Below, piece by piece: positions 1 to 11,737 of a stretch of 64,000 nucleotides of DNA. Within the stretch, counting starts at the first letter, position 1. Each line of letters opens with the position of its first letter. A program made the position numbers and the translations under genes. Source of the stretch: Capniomyces stellatus (Eukaryota > Kickxellomycota > Harpellomycetes > Harpellales > Legeriomycetaceae); the NCBI GenBank assembly GCA_001661515.1, contig LUVW01000044.1, forward strand, positions 81,684 through 145,683. The letters are read 5' to 3'. The notes below the pieces were generated by a model. The model was given only the letters and a program-made list of their open reading frames with translations, ran no database searches and was not told the DNA's origin.

Positions 1-3000
1 CCTAAAACTATACTGTTGTTTTTCAGTTTTCTCACTCCTTTTTTTTATATAAGAATCTCCCTGCTGTTCAAAAATGCTCATCTATAATCTTTTACAATCC
101 CTCCTTTGCCCATCGCCTGTTTTCTACCATTTATAATCATATATTTATATTCTTTTTTTAAAAAGAAAAGAAAAACTGAACTTGCTATTTCTCCAGCCTT
201 GCATGGATGAAGCTCCATAGATGTACTTTTCATCTCCTCCGCTGGCGGTACTCTTGTCAATCACTGGCTCCGATAAAGTCTGTCCCATTTTAGTTTTATT
301 GCCTTTTTATTTTTATTTTATTTTTCTAGTTATTGCTTTTTAAAATCTAGAAACAAGGTGCCGACACTTCTATTTTGTTTATTATTTAACTTTGACTATT
401 ATCTCGTTACCAAAAAATCAATTTAAATAATTTAAATAAAATTATAAAACGACTGCCATGTCCATGTCTTTTGAATCGCATATAAATGTTGAGCTTCCTA
501 TTTTACGCCATCTTTTTATTTGCTTTTTTTTTTCATTGCAATTTTTGGCAACAATTTTTGGCTACAATTAGCCTAGTTTTAACAGGTACATTATTTATTG
601 TTTATCGATTTATCTTTTTCCTCACTTCTTATTTGAATTTTATTATTGTTTTTTATTTCATCTTCGCTATTTTAATTTAATTTAAAAGTAAACCCCATTT
701 TTTTTCCTTTTTTTTTTTTGCAGACACCTTTTTAGTTTTTCTTTTGGAATTTTTCATAGATTATTCTAGCCAACCTTTTGTCTTTTGCTGACCGCCTTAC
801 CATTCTATTTTATTTATCTATTGAAGCTCTTATTTCTTGATTTTGTTTCTATTTTCTTTACCAACTAGCGAATATTTATTGAAACTGCATTATTACTCAT
901 GAATCATCTTTATTTTTCAAACCTAAATAATAGAATCCCCCAATTCGCACAATTTGCCTCTCCAACTCAGAGAGAGTATAGCCTTTATTGTTACATTTCA
1001 CAAAGCATGTGCTATAGCTGTTCAACTGAAAAAGGCTATAGTTATGTAGACGCCGCCTTATAAACCGTTGATCCACCGCCTCAGTCTCACATGGTACCAC
1101 TTCATTACACAACTACGCAATTAGCGCGTTAGCATCTGCCCGTCTGTTATAAACAGTCTCGGGCATCAACATGCTTATACTCTCTTTCTCTCTTACAAGA
1201 AAAAAAGTGCTTGAAGCTGGATTGCTTAATTACTAACCGCCAGTGTACTGACGATCCTGTGTTGGGCCTCAGACATAAACTGGCAATTAAGAACGGTTGT
1301 TCTGGAAATACCCATCCTTTTAGTACAGGCAAAAATAAAATAAAAAAGTAACTAAAGTGCATGAAGCCAATTGGTCACACCTCACTTATCACACTGATCA
1401 AGGGGCTGGCGTCGCGTAGGATAAACGACCTTCCGGCGATTAATTGCCCGTGTATACACTCTAGGCCGGATCTACGAGAACTTGGTACTAGACTGGTAAA
1501 CCAGTCGACCTTTTTCCAAAGTATATGAAACCCCATCCAGGCCAAACTGGATCTTTCCATTATTACAATTATTACCATTTTTGCTAACATCATTGTAAAT
1601 AGAAATGTGCCTTTTTTTAAATCAAATTAGTAACAAATATTTCAATTAAAGAAAAAACAGATCATAACGTTAATATTAATAAATTTCAATAAAAAAAAAC
1701 AAATTAGTAACAAATATTAAAACGAACATTCTTCGCTCGAGTAAATAATCAAATTTATACGGCACAGTAAACTGTCACCAACTTGCAACCTATTTTTTTT
1801 ATTTTACTTGTAACCTATTCTACTAGCGTGTAATGACAAACAGGCTGCTTTACAAATCCATAACGTTACGTAATTGCATCTATCTACAAACCTACTCGCC
1901 CAATCACATATATTTTTTATTTGCCAGCATTTTTTTTATTTTGACTGCATTAGCGTGCTTCTAGCTGGATATTTTTGGCGTTTTGATTCACTTAATATTT
2001 CTTTCCCCCATTTAGCAGCCCGATCACCTCAAAGCTTTATATAGTTTATCTAGCCCATTATTAAATGGCTTCTTGCACCTCTTGACAATAAACCCTCGAA
2101 TATGGCCAAAGACATGTAGATTGATAATACTGCAGAGATGTTTTGCCAGTTCCACGGCAACACCCCGCCACCTCGGCTTAACATTACCTACACCATAATA
2201 CCAAACCAAGAATATAGTATACTGAGAATGTTTGATATAGCGTTTCACGCTGTGATGATTTACAACTGAGTTTACAATGAAATGTTTTTTTGGCATAACC
2301 CAAGAACCAAGTTACTTGCCAAACTGTATTCGGCTTACTCGCTGACTAGTTGGTGTCAAAATTACAGATTCAATACTACAAACGTATTCTCCCTCCCTAA
2401 ACACAAATAACGATGCACACTTTTTCTTATTGACACAAACACGCTTTTTATCTGTGTGGTGTGTATGTATGTAAAGCTTACTATGTAAAAAACTACCACA
2501 CTGAAGCTTGGTATATATATAATTTACAAATACTATACTTTTATGAACGTGTTATCCTGAATTAATTGCTTTCGTTTTGATATTTTCTGCTCCAAGTATG
2601 TCTTTTTATATTGTATTTGCCATTCTCCTAAGTACGGTTAATGAGATTGTGCTCGAAACCATTTACAATGCAAAAATTAAATTACTGCATGTTTTAATTG
2701 TTATCAACAATGTACAAACCGGCTCTGCAACAACTTGGATAAGTGGTGCGGAGACTACTCAAGCTCAGGCTTGTTTGATTGTGTTTATAAAAAGCACATT
2801 CGACGGACCAATTTGGGGGGTTTTTTTGTCCTTTAAATCATATCAAGCGCTTTGAATCGTTTGTGCGATTATAAAAAAAAACACAATCAGTTCACATAAA
2901 GCTATTTCAGTAAATAAATACTAACGCGGCATTTGTTGCTTGCTACAACTCGGTGCATGTACTAATGATGGATATATAGTACAATACAAACATCACGTTT

Positions 3001-4151
3001 AACTCATTTAATATGGTAGCACGATATATATACCTTTTTTAAAAAAAAAATGAAAAAGAATAGAGTAAAAAAGTGTGCCAATATAAACCACCAACAATAG
3101 CAATACTCAATGTTTATTACATTCAGCACTAATATCCTAGTAAAAGCTGGAATTTTGCAATATTGTGTTAAACAATAAAATACTCCAGTAAAAAAGACAG
3201 CTCCAACTATCATGACTATAATCATGTTTTGCTTTTTTCTTCTTCTTCTAATTCTGCATCCAAACGTGTACACAACTATTACTTGTAAACATCTGTTACA
3301 TGGATATCACGTTCGTATGGATTGCCATCTAACTTACTACGCAAAGCTTGGGCAGACAACTAGAGATGCAGCAAAAAATACCAATGCTCCAACAACTTGA
3401 TCATACTACGTTTTTCTTTGAAATATAAATTAGCTGTAAACGATGTCAATGCGATATTCGGGATAATCAATACTGGCAAAAGTAAAGTTAAATCAAAACA
3501 AGTCAAATGCCATTTAAAAGAACATTTTTAAGAACCAAAACAAAGTATTTTAAACCAAGTAAACAGTCCTTTTTGACTAAGCTTTATTTTGATTTTTATG
3601 AGGTAGTTCTAGTTAAATAACGCACACGCAAATAAACTATATATATTTACGTACTGCTGGCACAAGTACTGGTAAACTGCAAGTAGTTCTATTTTAGATA
3701 TACACCAACATAAACACCGGTGTAGATATACATTTTAATACTGGTGCTACCAAAAACGATTGATAGACGCAAAGAAAAGGATTTATAAAAAAAAAAACAT
3801 ACTTGGACTCGCTCGGGGACTGAGATATTTTGTAAAAGCGCAAAGCAGTAACATCGAGCCACTTCACCTCAGAATTGTACGGTTAGAATTATTATAGGGT
3901 TATACAACATATATTTACATATAGGCGTCCTCATTATAAAAATTCTGGGCTGTTGCTGATATTCAAGCAAGTACAACACTCAGCCAAATAGTATTTAGTA
4001 TAACGCTAGCTGACCATTACTAACTGTATCACTAACCCCCCAACGGTATTTTTGTATTGATAGGTATTAAACGCAGACCAAACACGATTGCTATAGTGTC
4101 AAGATAATTTAGATATATTTTATAGGCTAAACAGGGCACACTGTCAGAGCC
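1..4151. other. intergenic region, no gene supported
   Basis: About 4.1 kb of AT-rich sequence with many A and T homopolymers. Short open frames exist on both strands, including a loose minus-strand group between about 900 and 2300 where GC content is locally higher, but none matches a family I recognise. Several begin at non-ATG codons and they do not join through good splice sites. A 6-bp stem with a 4-nt loop lies at 1491-1506. I see no tRNA, transposon end or long repeat here. Confidence 0.5.
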
Positions 4152-4640
4152 ATGAATATCCGCAGTCCATTGAGTAAATCGGTGGTCTTACTGGTGTTTG
4201 GGTCGTTGTTGGCGAATAACGCGGGTCTGATCAGTGCGTTTGTGTATAGTGGTGATATTAGAAAACTCGGTAGCTTGAAAAAAGTATTGATTACACTCGA
4301 CAAAGCTACGGAACACATTTCAAGAAACAATAAACAAAGCACCGGCTATATAAAAAGGGAAGGCTCTGCTAAAAAGTCATATTATGAACATAAGAATAAA
4401 AATTATAGACAAACAAGCACCAAAGCTATTGCTAACGGTAGTGTATTTACGGGGAATGACGGTGGCGCTATAAAACACAGCTACATATATGTACCTGGTT
4501 CTGCTAACACTCGCAGAAACATCAAGCCTAGAAATGAGCATGAATCGAACAAGGCCATAAAACCTAAAAAGTACAATGTTGTGGATTTAGGAGATAGACA
4601 TAGATACAGGTTTAAGCAAAGCCTTTATAACAAAAGGTAA
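4152..4640 (+). CDS. hypothetical secreted or membrane-anchored basic protein
   Basis: A 162-residue open frame starting with ATG. Residues about 8-30 form a hydrophobic stretch (KSVVLLVFGSLLANNAGLIS) after a short basic start, consistent with a signal peptide or signal anchor. The remainder is strongly basic and polar, rich in Lys, Asn, Ser and Tyr, with no cysteine pattern or recognisable domain. It ends 123 bp before the next gene on the same strand. A stop codon just upstream of the next ATG in its frame argues against the two being one spliced gene. The function is unknown. The frame is longer than chance frames nearby and has coding-like codon choice, but expression is not shown. Confidence 0.5.
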   Translation: MNIRSPLSKSVVLLVFGSLLANNAGLISAFVYSGDIRKLGSLKKVLITLDKATEHISRNNKQSTGYIKREGSAKKSYYEHKNKNYRQTSTKAIANGSVFTGNDGGAIKHSYIYVPGSANTRRNIKPRNEHESNKAIKPKKYNVVDLGDRHRYRFKQSLYNKR

Positions 4641-4763
4641 AAGTAGAAATAAAATAATATTTAATACGACCTGCAAACAAAAGAATGTGCAAGTTGAAAT
4701 ATTTAAAAAAATCGGGAAAAAAAACTTACTACAATTACCAGACTTAACAAATAAAACACAAAT

Positions 4764-7700
4764 ATGCCTGGTGAAACGACTTATAGGGGGAGTTCAACTG
4801 TGATCGAAAATAATGGTGATTCAGAAAACGAAAATACGACATCTTTGTCTAAATCTAGCCCACAAAGCCCAAATCCGACAATAATTTATTCTATTCTGAT
4901 TGGGGTTCTAGTGGGATCGCTAGCTGGTATGGTCATCTATTTGGTTGTAAAGTACTATTTACAAATAACCAGTAGGATTGAGCTGCTTTTAGGAAAGAAA
5001 AGAAGAAGCTCGGACTTTGATAATGACAGGGGTATAGCCAATACAAACCATCCGAATAAAAAAAACGGTGATGTGTTTCAAAGTACATCCGAAAAGGAGC
5101 TAGACCTGGAAAGACAGGCTTCCACAGAGCATAGAGATAACTTTCAAAGCAGCGATGAGTTTAAGAGTCTGTATCTGGAACAAGCCAAACCGGGGATAAA
5201 TTACGAATACGTCGCTGACGTCAATCAGGGGAAACCACACACTCAATTTAATAACCGGTCCTCTAGTCATGCTACTGAAAAAGTTGGCGAAAATGACACA
5301 TTTGAGAATATAGATATACATTCACCAAGTAAAGCGGTTGCTAAAAAAGAGTTGGGAGATGTGAGTATACACAATATCTATGAAGAATCAATGGAGATAA
5401 GAGACAAAATGACCAAGTCTGAGAAACGCAATTCAAATCTATACCAAGTAGATCGAGATTATAAAATTGCTGAACCACAAAACAACCAAAGTGGAAAAGG
5501 GCCCTCCAATGTAGATTCAGATGAAAATTTGAAATCCAAAATATACAGAAGATACGATTCTGGACATGATATAACGAGCAACACAATTCCAAGGTCCATC
5601 AGCAAACATAGAAATATAATCAACAATACAAGTAGTGGTGTTGGTATACATATGGCCAGCTTTGAGTTGGCTGAAATCAGTGGGAAGAAGTGCCCAGACC
5701 CGCGGCATAATAGCCTGAAGTACGGCGATGATCTGTTTTCAGCGATTTACAAGGACACCAAACTAAGCAATCCTGGACATTATCACGGGGCTTCCAACTT
5801 TGAAGGTGATGTTGATATGAAATTTGGTGACAAAATTACAGTAGAACACAGTCCAGAACCCTCTGGTCATAACAAGGCCTTTGTAAGTCCAAAAAAACTA
5901 GATATTCCAGGTACCAAAAGTAAAAGCTACTATGGCGAAACCGCAATGAACCAGGATGTACTGGTTAGTGATTCAAGTATAAACAAAAACACCTCCAAGC
6001 TGTCATTGTTTGGACTAAAAAGGATCAAGGAAACCAAGAACGGGGTAATTAACCGCTTTAGGCTTTCAAAATTTTTGGTTGGTAATAACAATATTGAGAA
6101 AAACAGAGGCAAGGGAGACAAGGTGCGCTTAAAAAAAAGCAAGAGTATGTTATTGTTTCGAAAAAAGTCGACTGTGGGTTTGAGTAATACCAACGATACT
6201 GAGAAAGACGACATAAGCCATGAGCTGCCGATAGACAAGATGTACCACAATAAAAGCTTTAGGTCTAAGAACGTGGACTTCAACGCCGAATATAAAGCTG
6301 AGCGTTTAAGCCGATCCAAAAGTTTGCAGCTGGATAAATACATACACTCACACTTTTTCCCCAACTATGACCATTTAGACTTGAACAGAATGGCGGATAA
6401 GAATAAAAGTACATGCGCAAGTCATATAAAAAGCAAGAGCATGTACATTAGCATGAACAAATTAACCAACACAGACGCATTCAGATCAGAATTGTCATTA
6501 AGCGAAACCTCCATCTTTACAGCTGAAACAGGAAATTCTCCTATACTCTCGCATCTGTGCACTTCGCTGTCAAATAATCTTGACTTGGAATGCTTTAGGA
6601 AATATAAGCACATGGACGATAGTGTACCTGATATGCCTAACATAAGTAAAACCGATAATAATTCTGAAGCCCAGGAGCAACCAGGAAACTGTATTGATGA
6701 TAAAAATGACTCTGGAAACAAATATCACAACAAAACCATCAACATACGGTCGAGTAATGCAAGTTTTAGACCCGAATTTAGCCTAAATAAAAGGGAAGAT
6801 CTTGGATTATATGGGCTTGAAAGCTCTCGTATGAAGTCAGAATATAACAGCTTTTCGAGAGTAAAGCTGCAGGAAAATATTTTGGATACTAGCTTTGGCC
6901 AGAATTCAGCTACTAATAGTAAGGCAAGCTTTGGTGAGCTAGAAATCGATAGCTCGCCATTGGACTTGAACTTTGATGATATCCATTATGCCGAGTCAAA
7001 TCCCGGTAATGGAGCAAGGCAGCCAAACAACACGAATCCTAACAATAACACCAAGAACGTCGACTTAGTACTACTACCACTTGACTATGGTGTCAACAAC
7101 CAAGTAATAGATGCTGGCACTCATACGAAAACTGCCTATGCGTTTAAAATAGAATCTCTGGGGAAAATGAGGAGTCAGCACAACACTGAAACCCCAAGTT
7201 CTCCGTCAGGTACGTCAGGTACGTCATTGACAGCTGCATCCAACACTGGATTTTACAAACGTGACAATTCCGAGCAGCCAGAATTTACAAAAAACGCACA
7301 TACAATCAGCGACTATGTTAAAGGCAACAGAGTATCGAGGTTAGGGTTAAACTCACTGGGTCTACTAAACTCACCACTTTCGCGACGATCTTTAGACTTG
7401 GAAAACAGCAACATTGGGTATGTATACAATGGCACAAGCTTTGGTGATGACATGTCTGTCGAGATCTCGGTTTCTTCAAAGGGAAATCATGCTATTAGGG
7501 CTTCAATTGCTGAAAAGTTGGAATTCAGCGAAATGACAAGGCCATTGTCGGTCTACTCTATTCTATCCAGTATATCAAACAACTACTCGGGGATTAATAC
7601 TCCAGGAACAGTCCCTGGTCAGATTCTGAGCCACTCGCCTTCACACGCTAAAAGCAACTCGAGGTCCTCTGTTATGGATTCGTTTATAAGATCGGGCTAT

Positions 7701-8483
7701 TTGAACCGTAAGAAAAGCAACAGCGTCAGTGAATATGATTTTAGAGTCGCCTCATTTGTTTACACCCCTACCCAAAACCAAAAACACCAGTCAAAGCCCT
7801 TGGAGGCTATCGAGTCAACAAACAGCATACCAAATTTTGAAGCACCCGAACAAGAACTGAAGCGCCAAAACATAACAAGTAGCCCCTCAAAGAAATTTTC
7901 AAGCAGCTCTACTATGGAATTTAGTTTGTCTAGGTATCAAAGCCGCGACAAACTAATGCAATTGGAGAAACATGGCAGTTTGGAAAGTGAAATCGATAAC
8001 ACTGACAAAAAATACGGTACAAGCAAACAAAACGAGCCCAATATACATTCCGTGCTGCAACTTGACCTTGGACTAGATATCTACGCCAACAGCCCGTTTA
8101 GCCATGATACATATAAGCAAGGCAGCTTTGACAAAGAAGACCATATATGCTACGAGTCGCTCCAACTAAACAACAGCGATATATTCAAATCACCTGCCAT
8201 CCGTGATGTTGTTGGGGTAGAGCAAAGGCTAAAACACAAAAAGGAATTCACTGACGCACGTTTTAAGCTAGGATCAGCTCCAGAATCAGGCTCTGGCACT
8301 TTTGATTCTGATAGGCAAAGCACCGGAAATCATAGGAGGAGACAGGACTCGTTTTTATTAGTCTCTGTGGAAAATGAAGTTTTGTTGAGCAAAAAACCAG
8401 TAAAAAGCTACCACAAAAGATCAAAGTCGCTATGCGCACTGCCCGTCATCACCTCAAACGACGCTACCAACGCCGTGAGCTGA
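4764..8483 (+). CDS. large single-pass membrane protein, Ser/Asn-rich, unknown function
   Basis: An intronless 1239-residue open frame. Residues about 38-67 form one strong transmembrane segment (IIYSILIGVLVGSLAGMVIY and following residues), with a short Ser/Asn-rich segment before it and basic residues (GKKRRSS) after it. This predicts a small outer or lumenal N-terminus and a cytosolic tail of about 1170 residues. The tail is low in hydrophobic clusters, rich in Ser, Asn, Lys and Asp, and looks disordered. A short motif of the form [KR][SR]KS[ML] recurs near residues 455, 515, 553 and 1217 (KKSKSM, SRSKSL, IKSKSM, KRSKSL), resembling basophilic-kinase or 14-3-3 sites. No enzymatic domain is recognised. 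It could be a cell-wall stress sensor, a bud-site or polarity factor, or an adaptor, but that is only analogy. Confidence 0.85.
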   Translation: MPGETTYRGSSTVIENNGDSENENTTSLSKSSPQSPNPTIIYSILIGVLVGSLAGMVIYLVVKYYLQITSRIELLLGKKRRSSDFDNDRGIANTNHPNKKNGDVFQSTSEKELDLERQASTEHRDNFQSSDEFKSLYLEQAKPGINYEYVADVNQGKPHTQFNNRSSSHATEKVGENDTFENIDIHSPSKAVAKKELGDVSIHNIYEESMEIRDKMTKSEKRNSNLYQVDRDYKIAEPQNNQSGKGPSNVDSDENLKSKIYRRYDSGHDITSNTIPRSISKHRNIINNTSSGVGIHMASFELAEISGKKCPDPRHNSLKYGDDLFSAIYKDTKLSNPGHYHGASNFEGDVDMKFGDKITVEHSPEPSGHNKAFVSPKKLDIPGTKSKSYYGETAMNQDVLVSDSSINKNTSKLSLFGLKRIKETKNGVINRFRLSKFLVGNNNIEKNRGKGDKVRLKKSKSMLLFRKKSTVGLSNTNDTEKDDISHELPIDKMYHNKSFRSKNVDFNAEYKAERLSRSKSLQLDKYIHSHFFPNYDHLDLNRMADKNKSTCASHIKSKSMYISMNKLTNTDAFRSELSLSETSIFTAETGNSPILSHLCTSLSNNLDLECFRKYKHMDDSVPDMPNISKTDNNSEAQEQPGNCIDDKNDSGNKYHNKTINIRSSNASFRPEFSLNKREDLGLYGLESSRMKSEYNSFSRVKLQENILDTSFGQNSATNSKASFGELEIDSSPLDLNFDDIHYAESNPGNGARQPNNTNPNNNTKNVDLVLLPLDYGVNNQVIDAGTHTKTAYAFKIESLGKMRSQHNTETPSSPSGTSGTSLTAASNTGFYKRDNSEQPEFTKNAHTISDYVKGNRVSRLGLNSLGLLNSPLSRRSLDLENSNIGYVYNGTSFGDDMSVEISVSSKGNHAIRASIAEKLEFSEMTRPLSVYSILSSISNNYSGINTPGTVPGQILSHSPSHAKSNSRSSVMDSFIRSGYLNRKKSNSVSEYDFRVASFVYTPTQNQKHQSKPLEAIESTNSIPNFEAPEQELKRQNITSSPSKKFSSSSTMEFSLSRYQSRDKLMQLEKHGSLESEIDNTDKKYGTSKQNEPNIHSVLQLDLGLDIYANSPFSHDTYKQGSFDKEDHICYESLQLNNSDIFKSPAIRDVVGVEQRLKHKKEFTDARFKLGSAPESGSGTFDSDRQSTGNHRRRQDSFLLVSVENEVLLSKKPVKSYHKRSKSLCALPVITSNDATNAVS

Positions 8484-9217
8484 AAATAACACAATTCTTT
8501 GATATCACCGCCTAATACTCTTAAACACAGACCCTCCCCACATTCGCCGACTTGCTGTCTAAATACCACTGTATACTATATACTTTGTAATAAAGCTATC
8601 TTGGAATTTCTCGATATAAAAAAGAGGCGTGAACAATAATAGGCTGGTTCTACTCTTGTTGATACTCGCCGTTTACCCTTGTAGTATTTCTCTTTTTTTT
8701 GTTTTTGTAGTCATAGTGGGACTATGTAGTCCTTAACGCTATTCTTTGTTTCACATTACTAAATTTAAAATGATCACTTTAATATACCCTTCCATAGTGC
8801 AAAATATTTTTTTATTTTTTTCCTTCTGCTAGATAATTTTGAAACGTGTGTTTTGTTTTTTTTTATTGAAATGAAACTTGTGTTTTGTTTTCTATAAAAC
8901 CCTTGATCTAATTAAACTCCATTAAACCAATTGCAACGCTCATCACACATTGATCAAACCTTTGTGTTTTGCGATATACGGCCATTCATTTGCCAAATCA
9001 AAGAATCCACACGTTAATCAGTCGAATGAGATATACATAAGCCAAAATTAGTCTAAAAAAAAATAAAAATAAAAAAGCCTGCAAATTTTTGGCCGATAAA
9101 TATAACCAAGTGTGTTAATGACATACAAAAACACCTTACATACAACCTCTACTAAACCAACACCTTTAAAAAGATATCTCAAAAAAGTCACAAAGCTCGA
9201 CTTACTGTTCAATAAAT
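8484..9217. other. intergenic, AT-rich
   Basis: 734 bp between the orphan membrane protein gene and the DNA glycosylase gene. It contains poly-T and poly-A stretches and presumably the 3' end of the first gene and the promoter of the second. I see no open frame or structured element. Confidence 0.6.
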
Positions 9218-10495
9218 ATGACTGCAATTAGAACTAGCTCGAGGCTTAAAAGTAAAATACCGGTGGCGTACTACTCGGCCAACGTGGCAAAACCAAACAC
9301 GGTAGCTCGTAAAAAAGACGAATTTTTGGCCAAAACAGAAAGTAAAACAAAGGGTGTAAAAGAAAGCACCAAAAGCAATGCAAATCTAAAAAACAGTCCC
9401 GAATTAAAGAATGTCGAAATGGCTAAAGCGAAGCTGCCTAGGGCTGCAAAGCCAGCAAAACCGACAAAATCTTTGCAGCTCGATGGACCAGGTCAAAATG
9501 GAAGTAGCAATGCAGATACAGAATCTAAAGACAGACTTAAAAGTAAGACCAAGACCAGGACGGCAGGAAAAATTAAGGAAAACAAAGTAAGCAGTAGTAA
9601 GATCGAGCCGGCCACAAGCGCACAAATCCAAGAATTTATTGAGAAAATAAGCTGTTGTGAGCTCAAAAGCGCAATAACCCACTTAGCTACAGTCGACCCA
9701 AGGCTAGGGGACCTTATGATAAGTTTAAACAAGGACCCAAGCACAGTATTCAGACCCAAAACCTCAGCGAACGACAAAGACACCAAGAGCGAGGTAAAGA
9801 GTGCTATCAACGTCAATGCTGACGTGGCTGATAGCTCGCCAAGCAAAGCAAGCTCAGCTTTCCATATGCTGATTAGATCGATTATAGGTCAACAGATATC
9901 GAATAAAGCCAGTCAGAGCATCTATAAAAAGTTTCTGAATAAATACGGAATTGCGATTTTACCAAACAAGGACGACAATAGCGAAACCAGCAAATGGTTT
10001 GGCGATGGTGCGGATGTCTGCAAAGAAGAGAATGGCTCAGTGCCATTATCTGATACCACAGTAGCCTTTCCAAACCCTTCAGACTTAATCAATGCTGATG
10101 TGCAAGACCTAAGATCAGTTGGTGCTTCAGAGAAAAAGGCGCTGTATATAATAGCAACAGCACGGTTTTTTCACTCAAGAGACTTGACTGACAGCAAGCT
10201 TCTGCTGCTAGATAGTCAAGAAATATCAGCGATGCTTACTCAAATCAACGGAATAGGGCAGTGGACTGTAGATATGCTTTTGATGTTCTACTTGAACTAC
10301 TACGATGTCCTCCCAAAAACGGATCTAGCTATAAGAAAAGCCATGGCCCACCACTTTGGCATACCTTTTAGCTCTATAGCCAACAACAACAAGGCAAATG
10401 ATGCTGTCCTTGAGAGCCTAGCCAGAAAGTGGGCACCCTACAGATCAGTTGCCTCGTGGTATATGTACCAACTCAAAGAACATTTCCAACTCTGA
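9218..10495 (+). CDS. MAG1: DNA-3-methyladenine glycosylase II (HhH-GPD family)
   Basis: Monofunctional base-excision-repair glycosylase that removes alkylated purines such as 3-methyladenine from nuclear DNA. The 425-residue protein has a lysine-rich, probably disordered N-terminal half (residues 1 to about 200) and a C-terminal HhH-GPD fold. Family motifs are visible: LIRSIIGQQISNKAS near residues 213-228, a helix-hairpin-helix region with GIGQWTVDMLLMF near 347-359, and PKTDLAIRKAM, in which Asp369 fits the catalytic aspartate of the AlkA/Mag1 group. There is no iron-sulfur cysteine cluster, which separates it from MutY and Nth. The catalytic half has the usual family length; the basic N-terminus is longer than in yeast Mag1 and may carry a nuclear localisation signal. 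No intron is apparent. Confidence 0.92.
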   Translation: MTAIRTSSRLKSKIPVAYYSANVAKPNTVARKKDEFLAKTESKTKGVKESTKSNANLKNSPELKNVEMAKAKLPRAAKPAKPTKSLQLDGPGQNGSSNADTESKDRLKSKTKTRTAGKIKENKVSSSKIEPATSAQIQEFIEKISCCELKSAITHLATVDPRLGDLMISLNKDPSTVFRPKTSANDKDTKSEVKSAINVNADVADSSPSKASSAFHMLIRSIIGQQISNKASQSIYKKFLNKYGIAILPNKDDNSETSKWFGDGADVCKEENGSVPLSDTTVAFPNPSDLINADVQDLRSVGASEKKALYIIATARFFHSRDLTDSKLLLLDSQEISAMLTQINGIGQWTVDMLLMFYLNYYDVLPKTDLAIRKAMAHHFGIPFSSIANNNKANDAVLESLARKWAPYRSVASWYMYQLKEHFQL

Positions 10496-11737
10496 TATTT
10501 TATAATCGAGCCTGTTTACTTCTTATTATATATATATATATATTTAGTGTACCGGCGCTACTTTTTTTTCTATTAAAGCCAAACTGACACTATATTTATT
10601 TTTTGGGCGCTGTACAATGTCCATAATTCACATGATGCTTGTATGGCACACTGAGATGAGCACCACTACTAAATATAGTTTGCATTCAAGTAAAACTATA
10701 GGTAAAAGCAAATTTGAGCGAGGGAAAGCGGTCATACAATAAACCATTTGAAAATATTACCACGTGTTATAGCTTGGGTATTTCTGATTAAGTGATTTTG
10801 TACTGAAATTGCGCAATATCACAAGTAACATTATCAATGGAAAAAGCGAATAGCTAAAATTCGCAGTGCAATATCAAAAAAAAAAGTAACTTTTTAGAAT
10901 ATTGAAATTGTGCGCAAATATTTTAACCCTGAAACGATTATAGACGAGCTCTGCCTTTAAATTGACACAAACATTTTGGGAACCAGATTGGGTGTCGATT
11001 TATAAACTAGTTTCAAACTATCATATTATCACTGAGATATATAATAAAAAAATCTGAAAAAAGAAAATCGATGCTGATTTGGTAAAGCAAATAATAATTA
11101 TTTCAGAGTTTGATGCCATTTTACGAAACTAAAACTAGGGCTAAAGTCAAAGTCAAAGTCAAAGTCAAAGCCAAAGTCAAAGTCGGTTTAAAAAAATAAG
11201 AAATGGAGTGAAATGAAACCCAAGATTGCTTTGGAGACCAGCTGGTCTAATCTCTAGAATGTGTGTATCTAATTCAGTCCCGTTTTGCTATTGGGGCATT
11301 CAAGTAAGCGTAATAACAGTTTCCGCTTGTGACTAAATATTGGGGGTTTTTTTTTTCCTCATTCTCAAATCGTTAGTTCAAAAACATTTAGAAAAAAGAG
11401 GTTCAAGTGAGTAAATGACTGAGGTAAATTAACACTATATTAAATCGGCTTTAAATCCTGAAACCTTATATTAATCCTAATAAAAAAAAATCATTATTCT
11501 TTATTGCAGGTTCAAGCCAATAAAAGATATAAAAACAAGCCAAAGCGCATGTTGGTATTTCTTCCATTATCAAAGCTGAATTACCCTTGTATTCATAAGA
11601 AAATTCAGGCATAATAGTGCTGTTGCATCAATTGGATTCCAGCAAGAGACCAAAATATTTACCTATCATATTTAATAAAGAAAAAAGGAGGGATACTACA
11701 TCCCATATCTGTAAATAAAAGTATATAAACTACGGGA
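10496..11737. other. intergenic, AT-rich
   Basis: About 1.2 kb between the glycosylase and transporter genes. It contains a TA dinucleotide run just after the glycosylase stop (about 10523-10543) and a six-base tandem repeat at 11142-11184. No gene recognised. Confidence 0.55.
11142..11184. repeat. (GTCAAA)n microsatellite
   Basis: About seven head-to-tail copies of a GTCAAA hexamer, one with a T-to-C change (GCCAAA). Lies in the intergenic DNA about 550 bp upstream of the OPT transporter start. Confidence 0.9.

Noticed and set aside
897..2296. Cluster of minus-strand open frames that might be a degenerate mobile element
   Set aside because: No reverse-transcriptase, transposase or other motif was recognisable, frames do not join well and no terminal repeats were seen.
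4620..4763. Splicing of the 162-residue frame into the 1239-residue frame
   Set aside because: The donor-like GGTAAAAG near 4637 has no acceptor with a compatible phase, and a stop codon precedes the downstream ATG in frame.
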